The notes beneath the pieces were generated by a model. The model was not told the origin of the DNA. It worked only from the letters and a program-made list of their open reading frames with translations, and did not search any database. Positions 44,750 through 55,434 of a stretch of DNA of 64,000 nucleotides are shown here, piece after piece. Location of the stretch: the NCBI GenBank assembly GCA_019084245.1, contig JAHRFE010000015.1, positions 143,139-207,138 of the forward strand, given 5' to 3'. Positions within the stretch are counted from its first letter, which is position 1. The number at the start of each line of letters is the position of its first letter. This stretch comes from Hoeflea sp. Its GTDB lineage: Bacteria > Pseudomonadota > Alphaproteobacteria > Rhizobiales > Rhizobiaceae. A program made the position numbers and the translations under genes.

Positions 44750-46063
44750 ATGTCCAACGCGACTTCTGCCGCCCGCTTCGCGGATGCCTTTTTCAATCGG
44801 TCGCTGGCCGATGCCGATCCGGAAGTCTTTGGCTCGATCAAGAGCGAACTGGGCCGCCAGCGCCACGAGATCGAACTGATCGCATCCGAGAACATCGTCT
44901 CGCGTGCAGTGCTTGAGGCGCAAGGCTCGGTGATGACCAACAAATACGCCGAGGGCTATCCCGGTCGGCGCTATTATGGCGGCTGCCACTTCGTCGACAT
45001 CGCCGAAGACCTTGCTATCGACCGGATCAAGCAGCTGTTCGGCTGCGGCTTCGCCAATGTGCAGCCCAATTCCGGCTCCCAGGCCAACCAGGCGGTCCTG
45101 CTGGCGCTGGCCAAGCCTGGCGACACGCTGCTCGGCATGAGCCTGGATGCCGGCGGCCACCTGACCCACGGCGCGCGGCCCAACCTTTCGGGCAAATGGT
45201 TCAACGCCGTGCAATACGGCCTCGATCTCGCGACCGGCGTGATCGACTATGATCAGGTCGAGGCGCTCGCCCATGAGCACAAGCCGCGCATCATCATCGC
45301 CGGCGGATCAGCCTATTCCCGCCACATCGATTTTGCCCGGTTTCGCGCCATCGCCGATGCCGTGGACGCCGTTCTCTGGGTCGACATGGCGCATTTCGCC
45401 GGTCTCGTGGCCGGCGGCTCGCATCCGAGCCCGTTCCCGCACGCTCATGTCGCCACCTCGACCACCCACAAGACCCTGCGCGGTCCGCGCGGAGGCATCG
45501 TCCTGACCAATGACGAGGACATCGCCAAGAAGATCAATTCGGCGGTCTTCCCGGGTCTCCAGGGCGGTCCGCTGATGCATGTCATTGCCGCAAAGGCCGT
45601 GGCCTTCGGCGAAGCACTGACCCCGGAGTTCAAGTCCTATATCGGCAATGTGGTGCGCAACGCTGAAGTGCTCGCCGAGACCCTGGTCGAAGGCGGCCTC
45701 GAGATTGTCTCGGGCGGCACCGACACGCACCTGATGCTGGTTGATTTGAGGCCCAAAAACCTCAACGGCAAGGCCTCCGAGGCTGCCCTTGGACGTGCCT
45801 TCATCACCTGCAACAAGAACGGCGTCCCCAACGACCCCGAAAAGCCGACCATCACCTCGGGCGTACGCCTTGGCACGCCAGCGGGCACGACCCGCGGTTT
45901 TGGAGAGGTTGAGTTCCGGGAAATCGGCAAGCTGATCCTGGAAGTGCTCGATGGTCTCAAGAAGGCCAATTCGGAAGAGGGCAATGCCGAGGTCGAGGCC
46001 GCAGTCAAGGCCAAGGTCATGGCGCTCACCGACCGCTTCCCCATCTATCCGCATCTCGGCTGA
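44750..46063 (+). CDS. glyA: Serine hydroxymethyltransferase
   Basis: GlyA interconverts serine and glycine with tetrahydrofolate and supplies most one-carbon units. The 437-residue protein is a PLP fold-type I enzyme with the Schiff-base Lys241 in [13 protein letters not shown]. Other family motifs are [19 protein letters not shown] and [15 protein letters not shown]. The ATG has AAGGA nine bases upstream. It heads a tight run with nrdR (6 bp gap) and ribD, which links folate one-carbon supply and nucleotide and riboflavin synthesis. Confidence 0.98.
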   Translation: MSNATSAARFADAFFNRSLADADPEVFGSIKSELGRQRHEIELIASENIVSRAVLEAQGSVMTNKYAEGYPGRRYYGGCHFVDIAEDLAIDRIKQLFGCGFANVQPNSGSQANQAVLLALAKPGDTLLGMSLDAGGHLTHGARPNLSGKWFNAVQYGLDLATGVIDYDQVEALAHEHKPRIIIAGGSAYSRHIDFARFRAIADAVDAVLWVDMAHFAGLVAGGSHPSPFPHAHVATSTTHKTLRGPRGGIVLTNDEDIAKKINSAVFPGLQGGPLMHVIAAKAVAFGEALTPEFKSYIGNVVRNAEVLAETLVEGGLEIVSGGTDTHLMLVDLRPKNLNGKASEAALGRAFITCNKNGVPNDPEKPTITSGVRLGTPAGTTRGFGEVEFREIGKLILEVLDGLKKANSEEGNAEVEAAVKAKVMALTDRFPIYPHLG

Positions 46064-46069
46064 CCCGGA

Positions 46070-46552
46070 ATGCGGTGTCCCTATTGTGGCTCTGAAGACA
46101 GCCAGGTGAAGGACTCGCGGCCCGCGGAGGATGGCGCCGCGATCCGCCGCCGCCGCGTCTGTCCCGATTGCGGTGGCCGGTTCACCACCTTCGAGCGGGT
46201 GCAGCTGCGCGATCTTCAGGTGCTGAAGAAAACCGGACGGAGGGTGCCGTTTGATCGCGACAAGCTGGTGAAATCCTTCCAGATTGCGCTTCGCAAGCGG
46301 CCGATCGACCCCGAGCGGATCGACCGCGCTGTGTCGGGCATCGTCCGGCGCCTCGAAAGTTCGGGCGAGGCCGAGATCGCCACCGACGAGATCGGCCTTC
46401 TGGTGCTCGAGGCGCTCAAGGCGCTCGATGATGTAGGCTTTGTGCGCTACGCGTCTGTGTACCGGGATTTCTCGGGGCCGGAGGATTTCGAGCGCACCAT
46501 TGCCGAACTCACCGCGCGGATCGCCAACGACACCAAAGCCGGAGACCTGTAA
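46070..46552 (+). CDS. nrdR: Transcriptional repressor NrdR
   Basis: NrdR represses ribonucleotide reductase genes in response to ATP and dATP. The 160-residue protein starts with the zinc ribbon, Cys3/Cys6 (MRCPYCGS) and Cys31/Cys34 ([11 protein letters not shown]). An ATP-cone domain follows ([20 protein letters not shown]). It is 6 bp after glyA and 4 bp before ribD, a usual order in rhizobia. Confidence 0.97.
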   Translation: MRCPYCGSEDSQVKDSRPAEDGAAIRRRRVCPDCGGRFTTFERVQLRDLQVLKKTGRRVPFDRDKLVKSFQIALRKRPIDPERIDRAVSGIVRRLESSGEAEIATDEIGLLVLEALKALDDVGFVRYASVYRDFSGPEDFERTIAELTARIANDTKAGDL

Positions 46553-46556
46553 CGCC

Positions 46557-47660
46557 ATGGCGGTGAGCGCGCTCGACCGTCGGTACATGGCGGCGGCGAT
46601 TCGCCTTGCCCGCTGGCATGAAGGCCGCACCGGCTCCAACCCGTCCGTGGCGACGCTCATTGTCCGGGAAATCGACGGCGCGCCGGTCATTGTCGGACGC
46701 GGCGTCACCGCGATTGGCGGCCGTCCGCATGCCGAGCCGCAGGCCTTGGCCCAGGCCGGCGATCTGGCGCGCGGCGCAACGGCTTATGTCACGCTCGAAC
46801 CCTGCGCCCATCACGGCCGCACCCCGCCCTGCGCCGAGGCGCTCGTCGCAGCAGGCGTGACGCGCGTTGTGGCGGCGGCGACCGATCCCGACGAGCGCGT
46901 CTCGGGTCGCGGCTACGCAATCCTTCGGGCGGCGGGGATCGAGGTCGAGGAAGGCGTGCTGGCAGCGGAAGCCGAGCGTGATCTGGCGGGCTACCTGACG
47001 CGGCGGACCAAAAACCGGGTGCACGTGACGCTCAAGCTCGCGATCTCCGCCAATGGCAAGATCGGCCGCCGCGATGGCGTGCAGGTCCCGATCACCGGCG
47101 AGATCACCCGCCGCCAGGTCCACGCCATGCGCGCCGGATCGGATATGATCCTGGTGGGCGTCGGCACCGCGATCAATGATGACCCGGACCTGACCTGCCG
47201 TCTGCCGGGGCTCGAAGACCGCTCCCCGATCCGCCTGGTGCTCGACACCCACCTCAGGCTGCCGGTCGCCTCGCGACTGGCGATGTCGGCGCGGAGTGTG
47301 CCGCTGTGGATTGCCACCGCGGCTGCCCAGGACCATCCGGCCCGCGCCGCTCTGGCCGCAGCCGGCGCCGAGTTCATCGCGTCAGAGACCCATCACGGCC
47401 GTCTGGCGCTGCCCGAACTGCTCGAGGACCTGGCGGCGCGCGGCCTTTCTACGGTTCTTGTCGAGGGCGGCGCCGATGTTGCGCGCGCCTTTCTCGATGA
47501 GGATCTCGTCGACAGGATCGTTCTGCTGGAAGGCGAGGGGGTGATTGATGGCGATGCAGTTGACGCACCGGTCACCCCAAGCACCATGCCGCCGGCTTTC
47601 CGCCCGGTCCTTTCCATGACATACGGTCCCGACGCGATGCACGAATACGAAAGGGCCTGA
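46557..47660 (+). CDS. ribD: Bifunctional riboflavin deaminase/reductase
   Basis: RibD carries out the second and third steps of riboflavin synthesis: deamination of the pyrimidine and NADPH reduction of the ribosyl side chain. The 367-residue protein has an N-terminal cytidine-deaminase-type zinc site (HAEPQAL, then EPCAHHGRTPPC, about residues 60-92). A C-terminal reductase domain follows (KLAISANGKIG, MILVGVGTAINDDPDLTCR, VLVEGGADVARAFL). It starts 4 bp after nrdR and ends 2 bp before ribE. Confidence 0.96.
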   Translation: MAVSALDRRYMAAAIRLARWHEGRTGSNPSVATLIVREIDGAPVIVGRGVTAIGGRPHAEPQALAQAGDLARGATAYVTLEPCAHHGRTPPCAEALVAAGVTRVVAAATDPDERVSGRGYAILRAAGIEVEEGVLAAEAERDLAGYLTRRTKNRVHVTLKLAISANGKIGRRDGVQVPITGEITRRQVHAMRAGSDMILVGVGTAINDDPDLTCRLPGLEDRSPIRLVLDTHLRLPVASRLAMSARSVPLWIATAAAQDHPARAALAAAGAEFIASETHHGRLALPELLEDLAARGLSTVLVEGGADVARAFLDEDLVDRIVLLEGEGVIDGDAVDAPVTPSTMPPAFRPVLSMTYGPDAMHEYERA

Positions 47661-47662
47661 CC

Positions 47663-48280
47663 ATGTTTACCGGCATCATCACCGATATCGGCCGCGTGGC
47701 CGCCGTGTCCGAACGGGATCAGGGCGTATCATTGCGCATCGAGACGGCTTTTGATCCGGCCGGCATCGATATTGGCGCTTCGATAGCCTGTTCCGGCGTC
47801 TGCCTGACGGTGACGGCACTTCCCGAAGCGAGCAGCAATGCACGCTGGTTCGAGGTCGAAGCCTGGGAAGAGGCGCTGCGGCTCACCACCATCGGCTCCT
47901 GGGGCGTCGGAAGCCCCGTCAATCTCGAGCGTTCGCTCAGGATCGGCGATGAACTGGGCGGCCACATGGTCTCCGGTCATGTCGATGGCCGGGCGGAAAT
48001 CATCGCGATCAAGGATGAAGGCGAGGCCCGCCGCTTCACCTTGCGCGCGCCGGAGGCCTTGTCCCGCTTCATCGCACCCAAGGGGTCGGTGGCGCTAGAT
48101 GGCGCATCGCTGACAGTCAATGCAGTCGATGGCGCTGACTTCGATGTCCTTCTCATTAGGCATTCCCTCGCAGTCACCACCTGGGGCGAGCGTGCGGTTG
48201 GCGATCACGTCAATCTTGAGGTTGACCAGATGGCCCGCTACGCGGCGCGGCTCGCGGGCTTCAATGCCGCTCAGCCATAG
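47663..48280 (+). CDS. ribE: Riboflavin synthase, alpha subunit
   Basis: This enzyme dismutates two lumazines into riboflavin and the pyrimidine intermediate. The 205-residue protein has the two-fold lumazine-binding domain structure: MFTGIITDIGRVA with ACSGVCLTV in the first half, and VSGHVDGRAEI with GASLTVNAVDG in the second. Its last ten bases overlap the end of the convergent O-antigen-ligase-like gene. The lumazine synthase partner ribH lies 2.5 kb further on the same strand. In other organisms this gene is called ribC. Confidence 0.96.
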   Translation: MFTGIITDIGRVAAVSERDQGVSLRIETAFDPAGIDIGASIACSGVCLTVTALPEASSNARWFEVEAWEEALRLTTIGSWGVGSPVNLERSLRIGDELGGHMVSGHVDGRAEIIAIKDEGEARRFTLRAPEALSRFIAPKGSVALDGASLTVNAVDGADFDVLLIRHSLAVTTWGERAVGDHVNLEVDQMARYAARLAGFNAAQP

Positions 48281-49677
48281 GCTTTTGATGGACGCCTGGG
48301 TGGCTGTCCTGCCGTCCCCGCGCTGATGTCGAACCGGGCCAGGAGATGCAGTCCGAACACGGCGAAGACGTGCATCAGCCAAATCGGATCGTTCCGCGCC
48401 AGAAAGAATGTTTCCAGAAACGACAAGAGGCTCATGAACACGATGATCATGAAAAACATGTCGGCAAGCTTGCGGTTGCCGGGGTTGCGCCGCGCCCGCG
48501 CGTAGTTGAACATCGGGCCTATGAACAGGACCCAGATCAGCAGCCCGCCGCCGACAAAGCCGAGATTGAGCAGGATATCGAGGTAATTGTTGTGGCCGTG
48601 GATGATGTACCGGTAATCCCACGCTGCCTCGAACGGCTTGTCGAGCCCGAGCACATTGCCCGTACCCCAGAAATTGTAGAGGCCGAACCCGAACCACGGA
48701 TGGTCCATGATTCTCGACAGGCTGAATTCCCACAAGGTGGTGCGGCCGGTGTAGGTCTGGTCACCCAGGAAATCCAATACGAGGTAGGAAATGCGGGGGT
48801 GATACAGCGAGCCGATCGTGAACAGATAGGCGGTGGCAAGCGCCATCAGGGTCAACAGGATGGCTGCCGCCGCCCGTCCGAATATGGTCGCTGACATGAC
48901 GATCAGGATCGCCACCGGAAACAGCCCGCTGGTTGTCTTCGACCCGGTCTGGACAACGAACAGCGCACCCGCGACGAAGATGACGAACCCGATCATGCCC
49001 TGGCCGGAGCGCATCAGATAGAGGCCGCAGATGGCGACCACGCACATCACCGGTCCGGCGATGTTCTTGTGACTGAAATGGCCGCGCCAAAGCCCGGCAT
49101 GCTGCGGTTCATAGGCATCGTAACCATGCGTCGCCAGATCGGGAAACACGACCAGCCCGCCATAGGACATGGCAAGGGCGGCCAGCAGGCCAAGCATCAG
49201 GGCGATCTGGAAATCGCGCTCGCCGCGCGGCAAGACGATGACCGAGAAGGCGATGAACATGCCGATGACGGTCAGGATGACCGCGCGCAGGGCCTGGTCG
49301 GAGCCGGGCGATGTGGCGACATTGTAGGCAAGCAGAAGGCCCAGAAGCAGGAAGCCCGGCGTCAGCAGGCTCGCAAGCGCCTTGCGGCTCGCGAGACTCA
49401 TCATCGCCACGGCGAACACCAGGCCCGCTGCCAGAAACCCGTACTGGTTGATCGGGCTGCCCTGGCTCACCCCGTTTTCGCTGACCATGCTGACGCTCAC
49501 ATAAGGCTGCAATGAAATCAGCATCAGCGCCAGGCCGAGGGCTGACAGCATGATTGCCATGCCGCGAAGCACGCCGGCCGACAGCAGCTCCGGACGTGCC
49601 AGCTGCAAGCGGCTTTGCAGCGGTAACCATGCCGAACGGCCCGGTTGTCCGGAGAGCGTATGTGATGGGTGGCGCAT
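48271..49677 (-). CDS. O-antigen ligase/ExoQ-like membrane protein
   Basis: This is a 468-residue inner-membrane protein with about ten to eleven hydrophobic segments and the Wzy_C-type loop that carries conserved Arg and His. That loop includes YTGRTTLWEFSLSRIMDHPW and then IHGHNNYLDILLNLGF. Proteins of this group polymerise or ligate surface polysaccharide (WaaL, ExoQ). No other polysaccharide gene is nearby, so it may act as an orphan on exopolysaccharide or lipopolysaccharide. It overlaps ribE tail to tail by ten bases. Confidence 0.87.
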   Translation of the reverse strand: MRHPSHTLSGQPGRSAWLPLQSRLQLARPELLSAGVLRGMAIMLSALGLALMLISLQPYVSVSMVSENGVSQGSPINQYGFLAAGLVFAVAMMSLASRKALASLLTPGFLLLGLLLAYNVATSPGSDQALRAVILTVIGMFIAFSVIVLPRGERDFQIALMLGLLAALAMSYGGLVVFPDLATHGYDAYEPQHAGLWRGHFSHKNIAGPVMCVVAICGLYLMRSGQGMIGFVIFVAGALFVVQTGSKTTSGLFPVAILIVMSATIFGRAAAAILLTLMALATAYLFTIGSLYHPRISYLVLDFLGDQTYTGRTTLWEFSLSRIMDHPWFGFGLYNFWGTGNVLGLDKPFEAAWDYRYIIHGHNNYLDILLNLGFVGGGLLIWVLFIGPMFNYARARRNPGNRKLADMFFMIIVFMSLLSFLETFFLARNDPIWLMHVFAVFGLHLLARFDISAGTAGQPPRRPSKAYG

Positions 49678-49791
49678 GCCAAGGCCCCGGGCAAGAGGTG
49701 TCAGGCACAGACCATCGGCAATTATGGTTAATCAACGGTGAAGATCGCGGCAGTCCCCGTCAAAGCGTCGGCCACATCATCCAATATCTGC

Positions 49792-50490
49792 CTACTCTGA
49801 AGGCTTGGCTCCGCCATCCGGATCGCCGTGGTGCAAAAGCGCCTCAGCCCCCTTGGCGCGGAGGCTGTAGATGCCGGTCTCGACCCGTTCGAACCAGCCG
49901 TAATGATTGACGGCCATCAGCGCCCGGGCTTTCTCGACTCCCGAGGCTTTGGCGACAACCGCCGCCTTGGTCGGGCCAAGTGTCGAAAGCACGCGGGCGC
50001 AGCGAAGGGCGTCCTGCCGGTAGGCTGTCATCAGCCCTTGCCGTGTTGCGCCCCCGGAATTGGGATCGCCCGTCCGCTTGGCGAATTCCTTGAGCAGCCG
50101 GGATTTCTTTAACCCTGATTTGCGCGGCTTGTAGGGTGCAGGGTCGGCATGGACTTCCACCAGCCCATCCTTGAGCCGCACCGTCATTAGCCCCAGGCCC
50201 AGCCGCCGGCACAGCGACGTGTTGGCGGCAATCGCCTTCTGGAAGATCCGTCCGGTTCCGCGCGGCACCGCGATGTAGACCGCATCGGTGATGGACTGGC
50301 GTTCGATGCCCTGGTGAAACAGCGATAGCGAAAACCCGGTCTTGAGCTCCACCACCACAGGGTCCTCGCCATCGCGCACGGCCATGATGTCGGCCGGCCC
50401 GATTTCGCCCTTGACCGTGTAGCCCTGGCTTTCCAGCAGGGCCTTGACGGGTGGATACAGGTCGGTTTCCTTGGGCTTGAACGTGCTCAT
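49792..50490 (-). CDS. DUF2161 family PD-(D/E)XK-type phosphodiesterase
   Basis: This is a 232-residue protein of the DUF2161 family, regarded as a restriction-endonuclease-fold phosphodiesterase. The active-site signature is visible as GPADIMAV followed by DPVVVELKTG, near residues 31-52 (Asp, Glu, x, Lys). The middle and end are basic (PRKSGLKKSRLLKEFAKRTG). Function in the cell is not established. It shares the minus strand with the O-antigen-ligase-like gene (114 bp apart). It is divergent from ribH. Confidence 0.82.
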   Translation of the reverse strand: MSTFKPKETDLYPPVKALLESQGYTVKGEIGPADIMAVRDGEDPVVVELKTGFSLSLFHQGIERQSITDAVYIAVPRGTGRIFQKAIAANTSLCRRLGLGLMTVRLKDGLVEVHADPAPYKPRKSGLKKSRLLKEFAKRTGDPNSGGATRQGLMTAYRQDALRCARVLSTLGPTKAAVVAKASGVEKARALMAVNHYGWFERVETGIYSLRAKGAEALLHHGDPDGGAKPSE

Positions 50491-50751
50491 GCGAGCCTGT
50501 TTAGAGGAGTCGAGGCGCGGCGCAAAGACGCACCATGCGCACGGCGCATTTGCTCTCTAGAACTGCGATAATGGCCTCAAGCTGCGTCTGGTCACGAACA
50601 AAACCCCACTGCCAGTAGGCAGGCGGCCATTTGTGCTTGCCAAGCGGCGGACAAAGTGGTTTGACCGCCGCTCTGATCCGATCCAATTTCCCGGTTCCGT
50701 TTGCGAACCCTTGACGCGTGGCGAACACTGCCCGCAAGAAGGAAAGCCGTC

Positions 50752-51207
50752 ATGGCGAAGACCAAGACCCCGCATCTGCTGATCGTTGAAGCGCGTTTTT
50801 ACAATGATATGTCCGATGCGCTGCTGGATGGGGCGAAGTCCGCCCTCGACGATGCAGACGCGACCTATGACATCGTCACCGTGCCCGGCGCGCTGGAAAT
50901 CCCGCCGGCCATCGCCATGGCGCTCGACGCCATGGATGAGGGCGGCATCGAATATGACGGGTTTGTTGCGCTTGGCGTCGTCATTCGCGGCGAGACCCAT
51001 CATTTCGACATTGTCGCCAACGAATCGGCGCGTGGCCTGATGACGCTGTCGGTGTCTGAATCGCTGGCGCTCGGCAACGGCATCATGACAACCGAGAACG
51101 CCGAGCAGGCCTGGGAACGGGTCAAGAAGGACAAGCTTGACAAGGGCGGCTTTGCCGCGCGCGCGGCGCTGACGATGATCGCGCTGAAAGACAATCTGGC
51201 GGGTTGA
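50752..51207 (+). CDS. ribH: 6,7-dimethyl-8-ribityllumazine synthase
   Basis: RibH makes lumazine from the ribityl pyrimidine and dihydroxybutanone phosphate. The 151-residue length is usual. The substrate motifs are [29 protein letters not shown] and [11 protein letters not shown] with the catalytic His. AAGGA precedes the ATG. It overlaps or abuts nusB, as in many bacteria. Confidence 0.96.
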   Translation: MAKTKTPHLLIVEARFYNDMSDALLDGAKSALDDADATYDIVTVPGALEIPPAIAMALDAMDEGGIEYDGFVALGVVIRGETHHFDIVANESARGLMTLSVSESLALGNGIMTTENAEQAWERVKKDKLDKGGFAARAALTMIALKDNLAG

Positions 51208-51209
51208 TC

Positions 51210-51716
51210 GTGGTCGCTGAGAAGAACCCGCAGCCGGCCGCATCGCCGGAAGTCAAGGCCGCCAACCAGCGCGGAGCGGCGCGGCTTGCCGCCGTGCAGG
51301 CGCTTTACCAGATGGATATCGGCGGCGCTGGCGTGCTTGAAGTCGTCGCCGAATATGAAGCCCATCGCCTGGGCGGCGAGATCGACGGCGAGCAGTACCG
51401 GCCCGCCGACGCGGCCTGGTTTCGCGCCGTGGTTTCCGGCGTGGTCGACAACCAGCGCACGCTCGATCCGGCAATCCGCGCGAGCCTCACCGAGGATTGG
51501 CCGCTGTCGCGGCTCGATACGACACTGCGGGCGATCCTGAGGGCAGGGGCCTGGGAACTCTCCGCCAAGAAGGACGTGCCCGTCGCCGTGATCGTCAATG
51601 AATATGTCGATGTGGCGCGGGCGTTCTTCGGGGATGACGAGCCCCGGATCGTCAATGCGGTTCTCGACCGCATGGCGCGCCAGTATCGCGGCGACCCGAA
51701 ACCCGGCAAGGACTGA
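51210..51716 (+). CDS. nusB: Transcription antitermination factor NusB
   Basis: NusB binds boxA RNA together with NusE to prevent premature termination in ribosomal RNA operons. The 168-residue protein is all-helical, with [33 protein letters not shown] and [17 protein letters not shown] near the C-terminus. It starts at GTG 51210; a TTG at 51204 would overlap ribH's stop. Coupling with ribH is well known. The following MFS gene begins five bases after its stop. Confidence 0.95.
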   Translation: MVAEKNPQPAASPEVKAANQRGAARLAAVQALYQMDIGGAGVLEVVAEYEAHRLGGEIDGEQYRPADAAWFRAVVSGVVDNQRTLDPAIRASLTEDWPLSRLDTTLRAILRAGAWELSAKKDVPVAVIVNEYVDVARAFFGDDEPRIVNAVLDRMARQYRGDPKPGKD

Positions 51717-51721
51717 CACGC

Positions 51722-52960
51722 ATGGCGTTTCTCGATCGTGTCGGATTGAACGGCGCCACAGAGGCCGAGAACCTGGCGCGCCGCAATGCGCTTCTGCTGT
51801 CGGCGTCCCAGGCTTTTGGCGGCGCGGCAGCGCCGATTGCCATTTCCATGGGCGGGCTTGCGGGCTTCTATCTGCTGGGTGCCGACAAGTCGCTCGCGAC
51901 CGCACCGGTGACCGGCTTCAATATCGGCGTCGCCGTCGGCGCGCTTCCTGCAGCCTGGCTGATGCGCCAGATCGGGCGCCGCGACGGGTTCCTGTCCGGC
52001 ATGGTCATGACCGCGCTTGGCGGGATCATCGCGGCAATTGCCCTGTTCCGCCACGAGTTCTGGCTGTTCGCCTTCGGAATGGCCTTCATTGGCCTCGGCG
52101 GCTCGTTCGTGCAGCAATACCGCTTCGCCGCCGCCGACGGCTCTCCAACCAATTTCAAGGCGCAGGCGATTTCCTGGGTGCTCGCCGGCGGCGTCTTTGC
52201 CGCGATCATCGGGCCGCAGACGGTGATTTTCACGCGCGAACTGTTCGCGCCGGTGATGTTTGCCGGCTCTTTCGTGGCGCTCGTGCCGCTGGCGCTGATC
52301 ACCATGGGGATCCTGTGGTTCCTGCGTATCCCCAACGACACCAGGCCCGGCGAGGCCGGTCATGATGACACGCCCGCGCGCCCGCTGATGGCGATTATCA
52401 GCCAGCCGCGCTTCATCACTGCCATGGTTTGCGGAGTCGGCTCCTACGCGCTGATGACCTTCATGATGACGGGCGCGCCGCTGGCCATGGTCGGCTGCGG
52501 GTTTTCCCCCGAACTCGCCACGCTCGGCATTCAGTGGCATGTGATGGCGATGTTCGCGCCGAGCTTCTTCACCGGGAAGCTGATTGCCCGTTTCGGTCGC
52601 GATACCATCACCGCTGTGGGCCTGCTGATCCTGCTTGCCTGCGCCGTCGTCGCCCACATGGGCATCGAGCTGTGGCACTTCTGGCTGGCGCTGGTTCTGC
52701 TCGGCGTCGGCTGGAACTTCGGCTTCATCGGCGCCACCACCATGGTGACCGCGACCTACCGGCCATCGGAAAAGAACAAGGTGCAGGGCTTTCACGATGT
52801 CACCCTGTTCGGCATCGTCGCCTTCTCCTCGCTGATGTCCGGTCAGGTCCTCAATGCCTGGGGCTGGGATGCGCTCAACAGCCTGTTCTGGCCGGTCGCC
52901 GCCTTCTGTCTGCTGGTGCTGGGCGTACAGAATCTGTGGGAACGCCGCCGCTCCCTGTGA
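51722..52960 (+). CDS. MFS transporter
   Basis: This is a 412-residue major facilitator with twelve predicted helices, split 6+6 by a cytoplasmic loop (IPNDTRPGEAGHDDTPARPL). A typical motif A is MRQIGRRDGFLSG between helices 2 and 3. The substrate is unknown. It follows nusB after five bases, with AAGGA inside the nusB end, so it is likely to be co-transcribed. It lies 226 bp before hppA. Confidence 0.9.
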   Translation: MAFLDRVGLNGATEAENLARRNALLLSASQAFGGAAAPIAISMGGLAGFYLLGADKSLATAPVTGFNIGVAVGALPAAWLMRQIGRRDGFLSGMVMTALGGIIAAIALFRHEFWLFAFGMAFIGLGGSFVQQYRFAAADGSPTNFKAQAISWVLAGGVFAAIIGPQTVIFTRELFAPVMFAGSFVALVPLALITMGILWFLRIPNDTRPGEAGHDDTPARPLMAIISQPRFITAMVCGVGSYALMTFMMTGAPLAMVGCGFSPELATLGIQWHVMAMFAPSFFTGKLIARFGRDTITAVGLLILLACAVVAHMGIELWHFWLALVLLGVGWNFGFIGATTMVTATYRPSEKNKVQGFHDVTLFGIVAFSSLMSGQVLNAWGWDALNSLFWPVAAFCLLVLGVQNLWERRRSL

Positions 52961-53186
52961 TACGCCTTTGGACGCACATCGAGCGATTGATCCGGGTTTC
53001 CCAGTGCTTAATGGGCATGCCCGGGCAATAAGCCTGCCTCTGCTCTTGACGTTGCCCCGCCTGTGTCGCAATCATCCGCCCCGATGCGGCTGGGGGCTCG
53101 GGCATGTGGTTTGATCTCCTTTCGCCGCGGTATTTTGTGACCGGGGGGAAATCGTCTGATTCCGGTCAAATTGGAGGGAAATCAGC

Positions 53187-55340
53187 ATGACAATTCTTTT
53201 TGCTGTGATCGCCTGTGGATTGCTGTCCATTGTCTACGCCATCTGGGCCACCAACTCGGTGATGGCCGCGGATCAGGGCAATGCACGCATGCAGGAGATC
53301 GCGGGCTATATCCGTGAAGGCGCTCAGGCCTACCTGAACCGTCAGTACACCACCATCGCCATCGTCGGCGCGGTCGTTGTCGTCATCACCTACCTGCTGC
53401 TCGGCGCAACCGCCGCGATCGGGTTCCTGATTGGCGCGGTGCTGTCGGGCGCTGCTGGCTATGTTGGCATGCACGTTTCGGTCAGGGCCAATGTGCGTAC
53501 GGCGCAGGCTTCCGCGGTCAACCTTGCCGGCGGCCTCGACATCGCCTTCAAGGCGGGTGCCATAACCGGCATGCTGGTGGCTGGTCTCGCGCTGCTCGGC
53601 GTTTCCGTCTATTACTACATCCTCACCGGCCCGATGGCGCTGGCATCTGACAGCCGTCAGGTTATCGACGCGCTTGTGGCGCTGGGTTTCGGTGCATCGC
53701 TGATCTCGATCTTCGCGCGTCTGGGCGGCGGCATCTTCACCAAGGGCGCCGACGTTGGCGGCGACCTCGTCGGCAAGGTTGAAGCCGGTATCCCGGAAGA
53801 CGACCCGCGCAACCCGGCCACCATCGCCGACAATGTCGGCGACAATGTCGGCGACTGCGCCGGCATGGCGGCCGACTTGTTCGAAACCTATGCGGTGACC
53901 GTGGTCGCGACCATGGTTCTGGCAGCCATCTTCTTCGGCGGCTCGGACATCCTGGGCTCGGCGATGCTCTATCCGCTTGCGATCTGCGGCGCGTCGATCA
54001 TCACCTCGATCATCGGCACGTTCTTCGTCAAGCTCGGCCAGAACGGCTCGATCATGGGCGCGCTTTACAAGGGCCTGATCGTCACCGGCCTGCTGTCCAT
54101 CATCGGTCTCGGCGGCGCAACCTCGTTGACCATCGGCTGGGGCGAAATCGCCGTGATCGACGGCATGTCGATCACCGGCATGAACCTGTTCATCTGCGGT
54201 ATCCTCGGCCTGGTTGTCACGGCGCTCATCGTGGTGATCACCGAGTACTATACCGGCACCAACAAGCGTCCGGTCAACTCGATCGCCCAGGCCTCGGTCA
54301 CCGGCCACGGCACCAACGTGATCCAGGGCCTGGCCGTTTCGCTGGAATCGACGGCATTGCCCGCGATCGTCATCGTCGGCGGCATCATCTCGACCTACCA
54401 GCTTGCAGGCCTGTTCGGCACCGGCATCGCGGTCACTGCCATGCTCGGCATCGCCGGCATGATCGTGGCGCTCGACGCCTTCGGTCCAGTCACCGACAAT
54501 GCCGGCGGCATCGCCGAAATGTCGGGGCTTCCGCCGGAAGTCCGCCAGGCGACCGACGCGCTCGACGCGGTCGGCAACACCACCAAGGCCGTGACCAAGG
54601 GCTATGCCATCGGTTCCGCCGGTCTTGGCGCCCTGGTGCTGTTTGCAGCCTATTCGAACGATCTGAAGTTCTTTGCTGAACGGGCGAACGCCGAAGGCTC
54701 GACTCTCTATCCTTACTTCAAGGACATGGGCGAGATCTCCTTCGATCTGTCCAACCCCTACGTCGTCGCCGGCCTCATCTTCGGCGGCCTCATTCCCTAC
54801 CTGTTCGGCGGCATCGCCATGACAGCCGTGGGGCGTGCTGCAGGCTCGATCGTCGAGGAAGTGCGCCGTCAGTTCAAGGACAAGCCGGGCATCATGGCAG
54901 GCACGGAAAAGCCTGACTATGGCCGTGCGGTGGACATCCTGACGAAGGCCGCGATCCGCGAAATGATCGTGCCGTCGCTGCTGCCGGTTCTGGCGCCGCT
55001 GTTCGTCTATTTCGGCGTGCTGCTGATCTCCGGCTCAAAGGCTTCCGCCTTTGCTGCCCTCGGTGCATCGCTGCTGGGCGTGATCGTCAACGGCTTGTTC
55101 GTCGCCATCTCGATGACCTCGGGCGGCGGTGCATGGGACAACGCCAAGAAGTCCTTCGAAGACGGTTTCATCGACAAGGATGGCGTCAAGCACGAGAAGG
55201 GCTCCGACGCCCACAAGGCGTCCGTGACCGGTGACACCGTCGGCGATCCCTACAAGGACACCGCCGGCCCGGCCGTCAACCCGGCCATCAAGATCACCAA
55301 CATCGTGGCGCTGCTGCTGCTGGCGGTGCTCGCGCACTAA
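53187..55340 (+). CDS. hppA: Membrane-bound proton-translocating pyrophosphatase
   Basis: HppA hydrolyses pyrophosphate made by biosynthesis and uses the energy to pump protons across the inner membrane. The 717-residue protein has about sixteen helices. It has the substrate motif [20 protein letters not shown] (about residues 213-232). The signature [15 protein letters not shown], with Lys after GNTT, marks the K+-independent subtype, whereas K+-dependent enzymes have Ala there. It is preceded by a strong GGAGG and followed by a strong terminator. Confidence 0.97.
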   Translation: MTILFAVIACGLLSIVYAIWATNSVMAADQGNARMQEIAGYIREGAQAYLNRQYTTIAIVGAVVVVITYLLLGATAAIGFLIGAVLSGAAGYVGMHVSVRANVRTAQASAVNLAGGLDIAFKAGAITGMLVAGLALLGVSVYYYILTGPMALASDSRQVIDALVALGFGASLISIFARLGGGIFTKGADVGGDLVGKVEAGIPEDDPRNPATIADNVGDNVGDCAGMAADLFETYAVTVVATMVLAAIFFGGSDILGSAMLYPLAICGASIITSIIGTFFVKLGQNGSIMGALYKGLIVTGLLSIIGLGGATSLTIGWGEIAVIDGMSITGMNLFICGILGLVVTALIVVITEYYTGTNKRPVNSIAQASVTGHGTNVIQGLAVSLESTALPAIVIVGGIISTYQLAGLFGTGIAVTAMLGIAGMIVALDAFGPVTDNAGGIAEMSGLPPEVRQATDALDAVGNTTKAVTKGYAIGSAGLGALVLFAAYSNDLKFFAERANAEGSTLYPYFKDMGEISFDLSNPYVVAGLIFGGLIPYLFGGIAMTAVGRAAGSIVEEVRRQFKDKPGIMAGTEKPDYGRAVDILTKAAIREMIVPSLLPVLAPLFVYFGVLLISGSKASAFAALGASLLGVIVNGLFVAISMTSGGGAWDNAKKSFEDGFIDKDGVKHEKGSDAHKASVTGDTVGDPYKDTAGPAVNPAIKITNIVALLLLAVLAH

Positions 55341-55362
55341 GCGACGGGCCCCTTTAAAACCT

Positions 55363-55398
55363 GAAAGCCCCGCGGAGATATGTTTCCGCGGGGCTTTT
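55363..55398 (+). terminator. Rho-independent terminator after hppA
   Basis: GAAAGCCCCGCGGA pairs with TCCGCGGGGCTTTTC around a short loop; the stem is GC-rich and ends in a T run. Confidence 0.88.
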
Positions 55399-55434
55399 CC
55401 GTGTCTGGTAGTGGATTGCGTTGAAGTTTCCGGA

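Noticed and set aside
46070-48280. An FMN riboswitch for the riboflavin genes
   Set aside because: ribD starts four bases after nrdR, and the region before ribH shows no RFN-like conserved stems that I can recognise.
50501-50737. A 78-codon minus-strand frame upstream of ribH
   Set aside because: No ribosome site or recognisable protein; the region more probably contains the ribH promoter.
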